Assembly: GCF_028735875.1 (NCBI RefSeq) | Contig: NZ_CP117834.1 | Location: forward strand, 1,538,001-1,602,000 | Length of the DNA: 64,000 bases | Reading direction: 5' to 3' | Origin: Shouchella hunanensis | GTDB taxonomy: Bacteria; Bacillota; Bacilli; Bacillales; Bacillaceae_D | In this document: positions 49,767-58,811 of the stretch, piece by piece | Numbering within the stretch: the stretch's first letter is position 1 | How the letters are laid out: each line of letters opens with the position of its first letter | Program-made: the position numbers and the translations under genes | The notes under the pieces: model-generated | What the model was told of the DNA's origin: nothing | The model's database searches: none | What the model saw: only the letters and a program-made list of their open reading frames with translations

Positions 49767-50825
49767 TTAGATTCGGTTTAGTTGTTCAATAATGAGAGGA
49801 ACGGCGCGAGTTGCTTCGCTTTTCTGCATCGTTGTTAATATAGGCTCGCGATTCGCATATAAAGCGTGGATTTCTTTTACGAGTGCATCGCCTTTCATAG
49901 ATTCTTCCTCTAGCATGTGGGCATAGCCATTCTTTACAAACGTTTGTGCGTTCAAAATTTGGTCACCACGGCTACTCTGTCTCGACAACGGGATAATAAG
50001 CATAGGGATTTGCAATGCAAGAAATTCAAAAATAGCATTTGACCCACCCCGGGTGACAACGATATCTGCGGCTTGCATGAGGTGGGGAAGCTCTTCATGC
50101 ACATATTCATATTGTTTATAGCCACGCTTCCCTTCTAGTGCAGGATCAAGATGGCCTTTTCCACAGATATGAATGATTTGATACGTATTAAGCAAATCCT
50201 CTAGTGATTGACGAATGCCTTCATTAATCGCCTTAGCCCCTAAACTTCCACCCATTACGAGTAGTACGGGTTTCTGTTTAATAAAGTCAGTGAGTGCCAA
50301 CCCTTGTGTACGTGAACCAGACATTAAATCATCACGGATGGGTGAGCCGACAACGTTTGTTTGTTCGCTAGGAAAGTGTTTTGCTGTTTCAGCAAACGAC
50401 GTGTAGAACATCTTTGTAAAGCGCTTGGCAATTCGATTGGCTAAGCCGGGCGTTAAGTCACTTTCATGTAAGTGAACAGGAATGCCAAGTGAATAAGCTG
50501 CAATCACAACTGGAACCGTTACGAACCCGCCTTTAGAGAAGACCACATCAGGTTTCTCTTTTTTTAAAATTTTACGAGCCTGTCTAAGGCCGTTTGAGAT
50601 TCGAGCAAGATCTGTTACATTTTTCATATCGAAATAGCGTCTTAATTTGCCACTAGAAATTCCAAAATAAGGAATATTGTTTTTCTCCACAAGTTCTCTT
50701 TCAATGCCATCGTAAGAACCAATATAAGCGATGGACCACTTGCTTCGATCCATCTGATGAATAATCGCTAAGTTCGGTGTTACGTGTCCTGCGGTTCCTC
50801 CACCAGTAAAAATTATTTTTTTCAT
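49767..50825 (-). CDS. murG: MurG-type UDP-GlcNAc:lipid I N-acetylglucosaminyltransferase (second-copy type)
   Basis: 352-aa GT28 glycosyltransferase for lipid II. N-terminal glycine loop FTGGGTAGHVTPNLA, lipid-facing VFSKGGFVTVPVVIAA, acceptor ESDLTPGLANRI, donor-site VMGGSLGAKAIN and VTRGGSNAIFEFLALQIPML. In bacilli the main murG sits in the division/cell-wall cluster; a copy here, between spoVT and yabM, is probably the paralogue also found in B. cereus-type genomes (inference). Downstream of a Yip1 gene on the same strand. Confidence 0.85.
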   Translation of the reverse strand: MKKIIFTGGGTAGHVTPNLAIIHQMDRSKWSIAYIGSYDGIERELVEKNNIPYFGISSGKLRRYFDMKNVTDLARISNGLRQARKILKKEKPDVVFSKGGFVTVPVVIAAYSLGIPVHLHESDLTPGLANRIAKRFTKMFYTSFAETAKHFPSEQTNVVGSPIRDDLMSGSRTQGLALTDFIKQKPVLLVMGGSLGAKAINEGIRQSLEDLLNTYQIIHICGKGHLDPALEGKRGYKQYEYVHEELPHLMQAADIVVTRGGSNAIFEFLALQIPMLIIPLSRQSSRGDQILNAQTFVKNGYAHMLEEESMKGDALVKEIHALYANREPILTTMQKSEATRAVPLIIEQLNRI

Positions 50826-50851
50826 TCCATACCTCTCCGTCTATTTCAATC

Positions 50852-51460
50852 TTAACCGATTAGTAAGTGTGCTAGTAAATCGACTACAATGTACAGCCCT
50901 GCAAGACATCCAATCATGGCGATGATGACAAGCAGTGCTTTCAAGATACCAATCTTTTGTGCTTCGGAATAAGCAATCAAAAAAATGGCGAAAACCCAAA
51001 CGACTGTTAAGTCAATCATGACTGAGCCGAAACTAACGATCGTACGTAAGATCGGCGTTTGGGCTTGAAGGGTGAGTAAAGCGAGACCAAATAGAATCAA
51101 ATTAATTAAACCAACAAAAATGCCAGGCATAAACAAAGCGTAAACAAATACTTTTCGTGTCGCTTTGACGTCACCGTTTCCTCCATACCAACCGCCTACA
51201 TGGCCAAACGCAAAACTAAAGCCGTAATAAAGGATCGGTCCAGTAAATGCCCCAATTAAAATGGTAATGACAAGTGGAAGGAAATTACCTGTAGAAGCTA
51301 GAAGCAACGTTTCACTTCTAGAAAACCAAAAACTGGTTAACCCTCCAAAAATAATGGATAGTATGAGAGTCGCTTGTTTATGTATATCACTTTTTAATGT
51401 ATCTTTCATTGTTTGGCGAGGCGCAACCCATATGGCGAGCCATGGATTTGTTTGTTTCAA
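50852..51460 (-). CDS. Yip1-family membrane protein
   Basis: About 202 aa, starting (TTG at 51460) MKQTNPWLAIWVAPRQTMKDTL with AGGTGAT upstream. About five membrane helices. The longer in-frame reading to 51547 begins with a run that looks unlike family members. It lies 27 bases upstream of the murG-type gene and is probably co-transcribed. Function unknown. Confidence 0.75.
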   Translation of the reverse strand: MKQTNPWLAIWVAPRQTMKDTLKSDIHKQATLILSIIFGGLTSFWFSRSETLLLASTGNFLPLVITILIGAFTGPILYYGFSFAFGHVGGWYGGNGDVKATRKVFVYALFMPGIFVGLINLILFGLALLTLQAQTPILRTIVSFGSVMIDLTVVWVFAIFLIAYSEAQKIGILKALLVIIAMIGCLAGLYIVVDLLAHLLIG

Positions 51461-51637
51461 GCAATCACCTACTATATCATATCTTTTGTTCTTATCATAC
51501 CATGTTTTATGATTATGTATGAATAGGCTGAAAAAAGAATTAAACATGATAAGAATTCTAGTTCAATTTCGTGATGAGATAAGTTCGACAACATGCAAGG
51601 ATGATGCTATTTTAGAAAGGTAAAGGGGGAAGAGTAC

Positions 51638-53230
51638 TTGAATACATCACACGTGCTAAAAGGGGCTTTCCTCTTATCGGTTGCTGCACTCGTAACGAAA
51701 TTATTAAGTGCTGTCTACCGAATTCCTTTTCAAAATATGGCTGGAGATCTAGGTTTTTATGTCTATCAGCAAGTCTATCCTTTCTTTGGCATGATGACAA
51801 TCCTAGCCTTATATGGTTTTCCTGTTGTGCTGTCACGGCAAATTGCTGAGAAAAAAGCACAAGGAAAAGATGAAGAAGTCAACGAATTATTAAGCTATAC
51901 GTTTTTAGGATTATCGCTAGTATCCATTGTGATATGCGCGCTCTTTATAGTCTTTTCACGCCAACTTGCTTTATTTATCGGGGATGAATCTCTTACAGAT
52001 GTCATTCGACTTGTTGGGTTTGGGTTTTTATTTCTACCTGTTTTAAGTTTTTTTAGAGGAGCTGGGCAAGGGATAAATCATATGACGCCGACAGCACTAT
52101 CGCAAGTAAGCGAGCAATTTGTTCGGGTGCTAGCCATTCTTGTTTTAACGTATGTGTTAGCCTCTAGAGGATATGATGCCTACGTAATAGGGGAAGGTGC
52201 TATCTATGCCTCTCTTCTAGGTAGCGTAGTTGGCTGTGCTTTTTTACTTGTGCTAGCGAATAAAAAAGATATGCGTTTTCATACTCAACTTTCTTTCAAA
52301 AAGTTTTTCCGCCATCAGGCTGTTTTTTTAAAGCAAAGCTTGTTTATTTGTTTAAATTCACTTATTTTATTGCTATTTCAAGTTGTTGACGTTATGACCG
52401 TTGTACGCTCCTTACAAGCAACATCGATGTCCGATGTCGCGATCTACACAGCAAAAGGAGTCTATGATCGCGGCCAGCCTTTAATTCAATTAGGGACCAT
52501 TTTAATTACATCGATTGCTCTAGCCGTTGTACCATTATTATCAAACGCCCTCGCAACGAAAAGGTACAAGGATGCGCGACGCTATCGCGATGTCATGATG
52601 AGACTAACGATTCTGCTAGGTGGTGGGGCAACAATTGGGCTGTTTTTATTAATGGATTCAATTAACACCATGCTTTTTACAAACCAAGCAGGTACCGAAG
52701 TATTAAGAGTGTTTGTTTTGTCCATTTTTCCTTGTTCTATCTATTTGGCTGGGGCTGCTATTATTCAAGGGTATGGACGCATCCATATTCCGGTCTATGC
52801 AATCGTTGCAGGTATAGGAACAAAAATAATTGGAAATGTGATGTTTATAATGGTAATGAAGTCTACGATGGGTGCAGCCCTTGCAAATGTGTTAGCCTTT
52901 ACAGTGATGATGGGCATTGTGCTGTATTCGCTAAAAAAGATTGATCAGCGACTGTTTGTACAAAAGCAATCATATGTAATATTGCTTATCGTGCTGCTCA
53001 GTATGGGGGTACTCGTACTTGGGGTTAAGGCAGGAATGAATCAATGGCTTTCTTTACCAAGTCAACGAAGTGTTCATGCAATCCAAGCCCTTACTCTTGC
53101 AGGAATTGGTGCAGGTTATGTAGGGGTGGCAGTATTGTTTAGCAATATTTTTACGGTGCGAGAATGGGCTAGTGCGCCTAAATTAGCGGCTTTACGGAAA
53201 CAGGTTATTCAAAAGTTTATTAACAAATAG
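51638..53230 (+). CDS. yabM: MATE/Wzx-type polysaccharide flippase YabM (SpoVB-like)
   Basis: 530 aa with about 14 membrane helices, beginning LKGAFLLSVAALVTKLLSAVYRIPFQNMAGD (quoted in part), the SpoVB/MurJ superfamily opening. Predicted to flip a lipid-linked envelope precursor. TTG start with AAAGGGGGA upstream. Followed after nine bases by mazG. Confidence 0.92.
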   Translation: MNTSHVLKGAFLLSVAALVTKLLSAVYRIPFQNMAGDLGFYVYQQVYPFFGMMTILALYGFPVVLSRQIAEKKAQGKDEEVNELLSYTFLGLSLVSIVICALFIVFSRQLALFIGDESLTDVIRLVGFGFLFLPVLSFFRGAGQGINHMTPTALSQVSEQFVRVLAILVLTYVLASRGYDAYVIGEGAIYASLLGSVVGCAFLLVLANKKDMRFHTQLSFKKFFRHQAVFLKQSLFICLNSLILLLFQVVDVMTVVRSLQATSMSDVAIYTAKGVYDRGQPLIQLGTILITSIALAVVPLLSNALATKRYKDARRYRDVMMRLTILLGGGATIGLFLLMDSINTMLFTNQAGTEVLRVFVLSIFPCSIYLAGAAIIQGYGRIHIPVYAIVAGIGTKIIGNVMFIMVMKSTMGAALANVLAFTVMMGIVLYSLKKIDQRLFVQKQSYVILLIVLLSMGVLVLGVKAGMNQWLSLPSQRSVHAIQALTLAGIGAGYVGVAVLFSNIFTVREWASAPKLAALRKQVIQKFINK

Positions 53231-53239
53231 AGGTGTACG

Positions 53240-54694
53240 ATGGGAATGATTAAAGTAGTTGGTTTAGGAGCAGGAGAATTAGATCAGATGCCACTAGGTG
53301 TGTATCGTACCTTGAAGGGAGCACCGAATGTCCGTGTGCGTACCCTTGATCACCCGGTTGTGGCAGACTTGCAGCAAGAAGGCGTAACGTTTGAGTCCTA
53401 CGACGAAACGTACGAGCGATTTGATTCGTTTGAAGCCGTATACAAAACAATAGTAAACGACTTAATCGATCGTGCTCAAGTGGAGGATGTTGTATATGCA
53501 GTACCAGGTCATCCGTTTGTGGCAGAGAAGACCGTTCAGCTCTTACAAGACTCAGCCGATCACCATCAGGTGAAGCTAGAAGTTGTTGGAGGGACATCTT
53601 TTCTCGATCAAATGTATACGAGCCTTAGAATTGATCCAATCGAAGGCTGTCAAATTCTTGATGGAACGGTATTGAAGCAAGAGGAAATTCAAATGCGTCA
53701 TCATCTTATTATTGTCCAAGTGTATGATAGCCTCATTGCATCAGATGTTAAGCTTACGCTAATGGAAAGCTATCCAGACGATTATGAGGTGACAATCTGT
53801 ACGGCTGCGGGTACGGCAGAAGAGGAGCTTGTACGCGTACCGTTATATGAGCTTGATCATCAAACGGAAGTAAATAATTTAACTGCTGTGTACGTGCCGC
53901 CAGTTCAGGATGAAAAACTCCTTTATAAGGACATACAGTATTTAAAGGGCGTTATTGCTCGGTTACGGAGTCCAGAAGGTTGCCCTTGGGATCGAAAACA
54001 AACGCATCAATCATTGAAGCGATTCTTATTAGAGGAATCGTATGAAGTGCTCGAGGCGATTGATCAAGAAGATGATGAACAGTTAACTGAAGAACTTGGG
54101 GATGTGCTCCTGCAAGTTCTCCTGCACGCACAAATTGGTGAAGAAGCAGGGTATTTTCAGCTTGCAGATGTTATTGAGACGTTGACAGAAAAAATGATTC
54201 GTCGACACCCGCATGTATTTGGGGACAAGTCTGTGCAGTCTGCTGAAGATGTGACATCGGTCTGGGAAGAAGTGAAACGAAAAGAAAAGGCAGACAGCAA
54301 CATGTCACAGCCGAAGCGGTCGATTTCTTCCTTTCCTTCTATGTTGGCAGCAGCGGAAACGATGCAGAAAGACATTGCGAAAACCGGATTTGAATATGAA
54401 GCCATTGAACAAGTGTATGATAAAGTGTTAGAAGAGCTGAATGAAGTAAAAGCGGCTGAGGACCTAGAACTGGAGAAAGAATATGGTGATTTACTGCTCG
54501 CAGTTGTGAGCTTAGGTCGATTTATTAAGCAATCACCAGAAGTATCCCTGCATAAGGCATTAACGACTTTTCTAACAAGATTTGAGTATGTTGAAGCTCA
54601 AGCAGAAAAAGCAAGCATGACAATCGATGATGTGAATGTGACTACGCTGGACGCATGGTGGAAAGAAGCCAAGCGTTTAGAAAGCGATGAATAA
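53240..54694 (+). CDS. yabN: MazG/YabN fusion: tetrapyrrole-methylase-like domain plus nucleoside triphosphate pyrophosphohydrolase
   Basis: 484 aa. Residues 1-215 resemble a SAM-dependent tetrapyrrole methylase (VVGLGAGELDQMPLGVY; YAVPGHPFVAEKTV). Residues about 225-484 are two MazG units: RSPEGCPWDRKQTHQSLKRF, EESYEVLEAIDQED, EELGDVLLQVLLHA, with metal-binding glutamates. Hydrolyses aberrant NTPs; the role of the N-terminal domain is unknown. Confidence 0.94.
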   Translation: MGMIKVVGLGAGELDQMPLGVYRTLKGAPNVRVRTLDHPVVADLQQEGVTFESYDETYERFDSFEAVYKTIVNDLIDRAQVEDVVYAVPGHPFVAEKTVQLLQDSADHHQVKLEVVGGTSFLDQMYTSLRIDPIEGCQILDGTVLKQEEIQMRHHLIIVQVYDSLIASDVKLTLMESYPDDYEVTICTAAGTAEEELVRVPLYELDHQTEVNNLTAVYVPPVQDEKLLYKDIQYLKGVIARLRSPEGCPWDRKQTHQSLKRFLLEESYEVLEAIDQEDDEQLTEELGDVLLQVLLHAQIGEEAGYFQLADVIETLTEKMIRRHPHVFGDKSVQSAEDVTSVWEEVKRKEKADSNMSQPKRSISSFPSMLAAAETMQKDIAKTGFEYEAIEQVYDKVLEELNEVKAAEDLELEKEYGDLLLAVVSLGRFIKQSPEVSLHKALTTFLTRFEYVEAQAEKASMTIDDVNVTTLDAWWKEAKRLESDE

Positions 54695-54706
54695 AGGAGC
54701 CAACTT

Positions 54707-54961
54707 ATGAGACTTGATAAATTTTTAAAGGTATCCCGTTTGATTAAAAGACGAACATTAGCTAAAGAGATTAGTGATCAAGGTAGAATTACGGTGAACG
54801 GTCAAACAGCAAAGGCCGGTACCACAGTTAAGCCCGGAGATGAGCTTTCTATTCGTTTTGGTCAAAAGCTCGTCACCGTTGAAATTAACGACCTAAGAGA
54901 AACAACGAAGAAAGACACAGCAGCAGAAATGTATACTATTGTGAAAGAGGAATCGGTCTAA
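54707..54961 (+). CDS. rqcP: RqcP, S4-domain ribosome quality-control factor (YabO)
   Basis: 84-aa S4 RNA-binding protein: MRLDKFLKVSRLIKRRTLAKE, GRITVNGQTAKAGT, KPGDELSIRFG. Acts with RqcH in Ala-tail elongation on stalled 50S subunits. Its stop overlaps the next gene by one base. Confidence 0.94.
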   Translation: MRLDKFLKVSRLIKRRTLAKEISDQGRITVNGQTAKAGTTVKPGDELSIRFGQKLVTVEINDLRETTKKDTAAEMYTIVKEESV

Positions 54962-55590
54962 TGAAAGCATTTATTTTTGACATGGATGGGGTCATTATTA
55001 ATAGCGAACCTCTGCACTTTGCCGTTGAAGCGGAACTTGCAAAGGAGAAGGGCATTACGTTAAAAGAAGGAGAGCTCGAATCCTACGTCGGTACACGCGC
55101 AGATGAGATGTGGTCTTCCTTGAAAGCAGAGCACCAGGCAGACTTTGATGTAGATACGCTGTTACAAGAGGCAAATGAAAAAAAATTAGCCTATTTACGC
55201 GACGCCAACATGGAACCCATTGATGGTATTCGAGAGTTACTTGAACAATTAAAAGAAAAAGGCTACAAGATTGGCCTAGGATCGTCGTCAACTGTTGCTT
55301 TTATTGATGCAGTCTTAACCGGATTCTCCATAAAAGATCAATTTGATGTTGTCTTAAGTGGGGAACAAGTAGCAAAAGGGAAGCCTGCGCCAGACATTTA
55401 TTTAACAGTAGCTGATCGTCTAGGGGTTAGTCCTCAGCACTGCACGGTTTTAGAGGATGCTGCACACGGTGTTCAAGCAGGAAAAGCAGCTGGAATGACT
55501 GTCATTGGGTATGTGAATCCACATTCAGGAAATCAAGACTTGTCTAAGGCTGATTTACGTGTTGAAGACATCGCAGCTATTACCATCTAA
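54961..55590 (+). CDS. HAD-superfamily phosphatase, beta-phosphoglucomutase-like
   Basis: 209 aa with DxD motif FDMDGVIINSEP (aspartates 7 and 9), cap domain (about 16-80), motif II GLGSSS (about 105-110), motif III K in KGKPAPDIY, and motif IV LEDAAHGVQAGKAAGM. Probably a sugar-phosphate phosphatase or mutase; the substrate is unknown. Coupled to rqcP but not normally part of this neighbourhood. Confidence 0.88.
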   Translation: MKAFIFDMDGVIINSEPLHFAVEAELAKEKGITLKEGELESYVGTRADEMWSSLKAEHQADFDVDTLLQEANEKKLAYLRDANMEPIDGIRELLEQLKEKGYKIGLGSSSTVAFIDAVLTGFSIKDQFDVVLSGEQVAKGKPAPDIYLTVADRLGVSPQHCTVLEDAAHGVQAGKAAGMTVIGYVNPHSGNQDLSKADLRVEDIAAITI

Positions 55591-55606
55591 GTAGGTAATA
55601 TACATC

Positions 55607-55637
55607 AAAAAAGCGTACCATGGGGTACGCTTTTTTT
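55607..55637. terminator. bidirectional terminator
   Basis: Perfect AAAAAAGCGTACC / GGTACGCTTTTTT, 4-base loop; between convergent genes and touching the dehydrogenase stop. Confidence 0.9.
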
Positions 55638-56607
55638 AGCCTTTAACAACATCGGTCGGTGTTTCGCCTTTAGCACCAGCGACAAGATTTTGAATGGCAC
55701 GCATCGCCATCGCTTCTCTCGTAGCTGCAGTAGCCGAGCCGATATGAGGAGTAAGAGTAACATTTTTCATTGTTAAAAATGGGTGATCATGCGGTAATGG
55801 TTCGGTTTCAAACACATCGAGGGCTGCTCCAAAGATCTCGTTATTTTGTAAAGCCTCAATAAGTGCTCTTTCATCGATGACACTACCGCGAGCTCCATTA
55901 ACGAGTAATGCGGTTGATTTCATCTTGCGTAAAGCGTCTTTATCAATGAGGTGCTTCGTTTCATCTGTCAGAGGAACCGTTAATACGACGATATCTGAGC
56001 GTGAGAGCAGATCATCTAATTCCACTTTTTCAGCGTTATAGCGTTTCTCTGCTTCAGGTCGATGAGAACGATTGTGATAGAGGATGTTCATGCCAAATCC
56101 TTCCTTGGCTCGATGGGCGATTTTCTCACCAATTCGGCCCATCCCAACGATACCGAGTGTCTTCTCGTAAACATCTTGTCCAAATAAAGCGTCTGACGCT
56201 GTTTCTTTGCTCCATTCCCCGTTTTGAATGTGAGTATGTAATTCAGCGATTCTTCTAGAGCCGGATAAAATAAGACCGAACAGAAGGTCAGCTACCGTCT
56301 CGTCTAGTACATAAGGGGTATTGGTAAGCAACACACCCTCGTTTGCTAATCCTGTAGGGTCAAATTTGTCATAACCAACAGTTGCCGTACTAATCACTTT
56401 TAATCGGTCGCACCCTTCTACAAGCGCTGCATCCACTGCATGACCGGTAAGCAACGCACCATCAACTTGTTTCAAGATGGCTCTTAAATCATCCTGTTGC
56501 AGTGTCTTCTGTTGATCCCATATCGTATAAGAACAATGCTGGGAAAGGTACGTTAATGCGCTTTCAGGAACAGGATGTGCTAAGAATACTTTAGGTTTGC
56601 TCAACAT
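55636..56607 (-). CDS. D-isomer 2-hydroxyacid dehydrogenase (glyoxylate/hydroxypyruvate reductase type)
   Basis: 323 aa. NAD(P)-binding GIVGMGRIGEKIAHRA (about 152-167), catalytic arginine in NGARGSVIDE, glutamate in DVFETEPL and histidine in TPHIGSAT. Reduces glyoxylate, hydroxypyruvate or similar keto acids; the exact substrate is not determinable. Monocistronic on the minus strand. Confidence 0.88.
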   Translation of the reverse strand: MLSKPKVFLAHPVPESALTYLSQHCSYTIWDQQKTLQQDDLRAILKQVDGALLTGHAVDAALVEGCDRLKVISTATVGYDKFDPTGLANEGVLLTNTPYVLDETVADLLFGLILSGSRRIAELHTHIQNGEWSKETASDALFGQDVYEKTLGIVGMGRIGEKIAHRAKEGFGMNILYHNRSHRPEAEKRYNAEKVELDDLLSRSDIVVLTVPLTDETKHLIDKDALRKMKSTALLVNGARGSVIDERALIEALQNNEIFGAALDVFETEPLPHDHPFLTMKNVTLTPHIGSATAATREAMAMRAIQNLVAGAKGETPTDVVKG

Positions 56608-56723
56608 AAATCACTCCTAAGGGTGCCTTTTCTAGTAACTATAAGGCTTACGCAAATAGAAATCAAAAGAAAACCTTACCGTTGCCAATGAGGAAAATGA
56701 CACGATTGTGTAAAATGTTTGAC

Positions 56724-56783
56724 TTGAAATTCAAGCGATTGTTGCATACACTGTATTTATATATGAGAATGATTTTCATTATC
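56724..56783 (+). promoter_or_regulatory. promoter with Fur-box-like operator upstream of the FNR gene
   Basis: Candidate TTGAAA (56724-56729), 17-base spacer, TACACT (56747-56752). GAGAATGATTTTCATTATC (56765-56783) matches the 19-bp Fur box at 16 positions. Suggests iron-responsive repression. Confidence 0.65.
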
Positions 56784-56806
56784 CTGGCGAAATTGGAGGA
56801 AGGACC

Positions 56807-57871
56807 GTGCAACAAAACGAGATGTACGATCTTACAATTATTGGTGCTGGGCCTGCTGGGCTGTACAGTACGTTTTATGCGGGAATGCGAGACTTAAAAG
56901 TAAAATTAATTGAATATAATAGCGAATTGGGCGGAAAGATTCTCTTTTACCCGGAAAAAATTATTTGGGATGTAGGAGGCATGCCACCTACACCGGGGGC
57001 AACTCTTATCGATCAATTAGTTAATCAAGCAAATACATTTGATCCAACGATTTGTACAAACGAACATATTGAGAAGATGGTGCGTGAGCCTGACGGAACG
57101 TTTACACTATTTAATGATAAAGGTGATAAGCATTATAGCAAAACGGTTTTGCTGGCTTCAGGTCACGGAATTCCTGTTATGCAGAAGTTAGAGCTAGAGG
57201 GTGCAGATCGTTTTGAGGTGTCTAATCTTCATTATACGGTAACTCAAATTGAAAGTTTTCGAGATAAGCGCGTGTTAATATCAGGTGGCGGAAACGCTGC
57301 GGTGGATTGGGCAAATGAATTAGTCGGTGTAGCAAAAGAAGTCATTGTCTGCCACAGAAGGCACGATTTTGGAGGACACGAAAAAAACGTCGCTCATATG
57401 AAATCAAAAGTAGAGCTGCGAACACCGTTTCAAATTAAAGAGCTACATGGTGAGCTAGCAGCCATTGATTCAGTGACTCTCGCGCATTGTGATACTCAAC
57501 TTGAGGAGCGGTTTGACATTGATGCTGTCATTGTAAACCACGGTATGAAGATGGACGGGTGTTTTCTAATGGAAGCGGGCTTAGAGTTAGAGGCAGATGG
57601 ATTTGTCCGTGTTTCGCCATGCATGGAAACCAGTCAGCCTGGAATCTTTGCTGCTGGAGATGTGACAAGGCATGCAGGCAAGCTTCAGTTAATTTCAGGT
57701 GCATTTGTTGAAGGGGCTACAGCTGTGAACGGCGTTAAGCAATACCTTGATCCTGCTGCGACTAAACAAGCGTACGTTTCTTCCCATAATGAAAAGTTCA
57801 AACAACGAAACCAAGAAATTAAGATTGAACATAAGCATAAAGATAAACGAAAGAAACTAGAATTTACGTAA
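56807..57871 (+). CDS. ferredoxin-NADP+ reductase, thioredoxin-reductase-like type 2
   Basis: 354 aa flavoprotein. FAD site TIIGAGPAGLYSTFYAG (about 9-25), NADP site VLISGGGNAAVDWA (about 157-170), FAD site 2 GIFAAGDVTRHAGKLQ. No CxxC redox pair, so it is the FNR2 class rather than thioredoxin reductase; related to YumC and YcgT of B. subtilis. GTG start with GGAGGA upstream. The Fur-box-like site implies a role in iron or flavodoxin/ferredoxin metabolism. Confidence 0.9.
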   Translation: MQQNEMYDLTIIGAGPAGLYSTFYAGMRDLKVKLIEYNSELGGKILFYPEKIIWDVGGMPPTPGATLIDQLVNQANTFDPTICTNEHIEKMVREPDGTFTLFNDKGDKHYSKTVLLASGHGIPVMQKLELEGADRFEVSNLHYTVTQIESFRDKRVLISGGGNAAVDWANELVGVAKEVIVCHRRHDFGGHEKNVAHMKSKVELRTPFQIKELHGELAAIDSVTLAHCDTQLEERFDIDAVIVNHGMKMDGCFLMEAGLELEADGFVRVSPCMETSQPGIFAAGDVTRHAGKLQLISGAFVEGATAVNGVKQYLDPAATKQAYVSSHNEKFKQRNQEIKIEHKHKDKRKKLEFT

Positions 57872-57910
57872 GATATGTAGGGCGACTCTGTCCACTACAT
57901 ATCTTTTTTT
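57871..57910. terminator. bidirectional terminator
   Basis: AGATATGTAG / CTACATATCT stem followed by T7, between the convergent FNR and hypothetical genes. Confidence 0.8.
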
Positions 57911-57911
57911 A

Positions 57912-58394
57912 TTACCCTTGCTGTAACTCGGCGATGACTTGTTGAATGGAACGTGGATCTTTAGCACTCATTGAATCTCTTGTGAGACGAAAATAAGTCC
58001 GTTGACGATAGAGATAGAGAGTCGTAACCTGTTGGTTTTGAAATATCTTACGGACTGCTTGTAGCTCATTTTGTTCACCTGTTAATGGCTGTAGCTGGAA
58101 GTCAGGTACAATGAGGGCGCTCATATAGCGCAAAAAAGATAGAAGCGTAGTATGGACACGATAGGAAAAAATCGTGTTCTCGTTCATTATGAGAACCGCT
58201 TGATTAGGCCAGCTGCTTTTTTGTAAAGCGGCGTATAGAAGAGCGGCGTCGTCGGATTCAGTCAAATAAGAAGACGTACACAAAACAAGGTTAGCACCAG
58301 TACATTTGACGTCGTTGAACGTATGGATGTGCTGGATCTGTGGCGACATCAAGTTCTGTTCATCCATCGTCTCTGTGAGCAAATAGACGGTCAT
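57912..58394 (-). CDS. hypothetical protein
   Basis: 160 aa, no domain that I recognise. Begins MTVYLLTETMDEQNLMSP; contains LVLCTSSYLTESDDAALLYAALQ, hydrophobic strands and PRSIQQVIAELQQG at the end; an alpha/beta receiver- or Rossmann-like fold is possible. No signal peptide or membrane helix. GGAGAATGAC lies upstream of the ATG. Inserted between the FNR gene and yabP, transcribed against the spore genes. Confidence 0.65.
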   Translation of the reverse strand: MTVYLLTETMDEQNLMSPQIQHIHTFNDVKCTGANLVLCTSSYLTESDDAALLYAALQKSSWPNQAVLIMNENTIFSYRVHTTLLSFLRYMSALIVPDFQLQPLTGEQNELQAVRKIFQNQQVTTLYLYRQRTYFRLTRDSMSAKDPRSIQQVIAELQQG

Positions 58395-58415
58395 TTGTCA
58401 TTCTCCTTCTTGTCG

Positions 58416-58443
58416 GAATAAATAGCTTGTTCTACCATACTTA
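58416..58443 (+). promoter_or_regulatory. candidate SigE promoter for yabP
   Basis: GAATAAA (58416-58422), 13-base spacer, CATACTTA (58436-58443), compatible with the SigE consensus. yabP is a mother-cell SigE gene in B. subtilis. Confidence 0.5.
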
Positions 58444-58496
58444 AGCACTGCATAAGTATCAAGTAAAGAACTGTTTTTTCGAGGAGCGTGCATAGT

Positions 58497-58811
58497 ATGG
58501 ATCAAACAAACTACGAGTTTGGAGCACCAATGGGAAGGGAAAGAAAAAACAATGACCACGATATTACGATTAAAGGTCGCAAACAATTAGATATTACAGG
58601 TGTGAAGCAAGTAGATAGTTTTGATAATGAAGAGTTTTTATTGGAAACGGTCATGGGGTACTTATCAATTAAAGGTCAAAATTTGCATATGAAAAATTTG
58701 AATGTCGAGCAAGGGAATGTGTCAATAGAAGGAAAGATTTACGACCTTATTTATGTAGACCAGAATCAGCAAGGGAAATCAAAAGGATTATTTGGAAAGC
58801 TATTTAAATAA
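58497..58811 (+). CDS. yabP: sporulation protein YabP
   Basis: 104-aa spore protein; contains HDITIKGRKQLDITGVKQVDSF and LLETVMGYLSIKGQNLHMKNL, typical YabP (beta-rich). Required for spore cortex/envelope formation in B. subtilis. ATG 58497 is ten bases after GAGGAG; GTG 58488 is too close. Ends one base into yabQ. Confidence 0.94.
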   Translation: MDQTNYEFGAPMGRERKNNDHDITIKGRKQLDITGVKQVDSFDNEEFLLETVMGYLSIKGQNLHMKNLNVEQGNVSIEGKIYDLIYVDQNQQGKSKGLFGKLFK

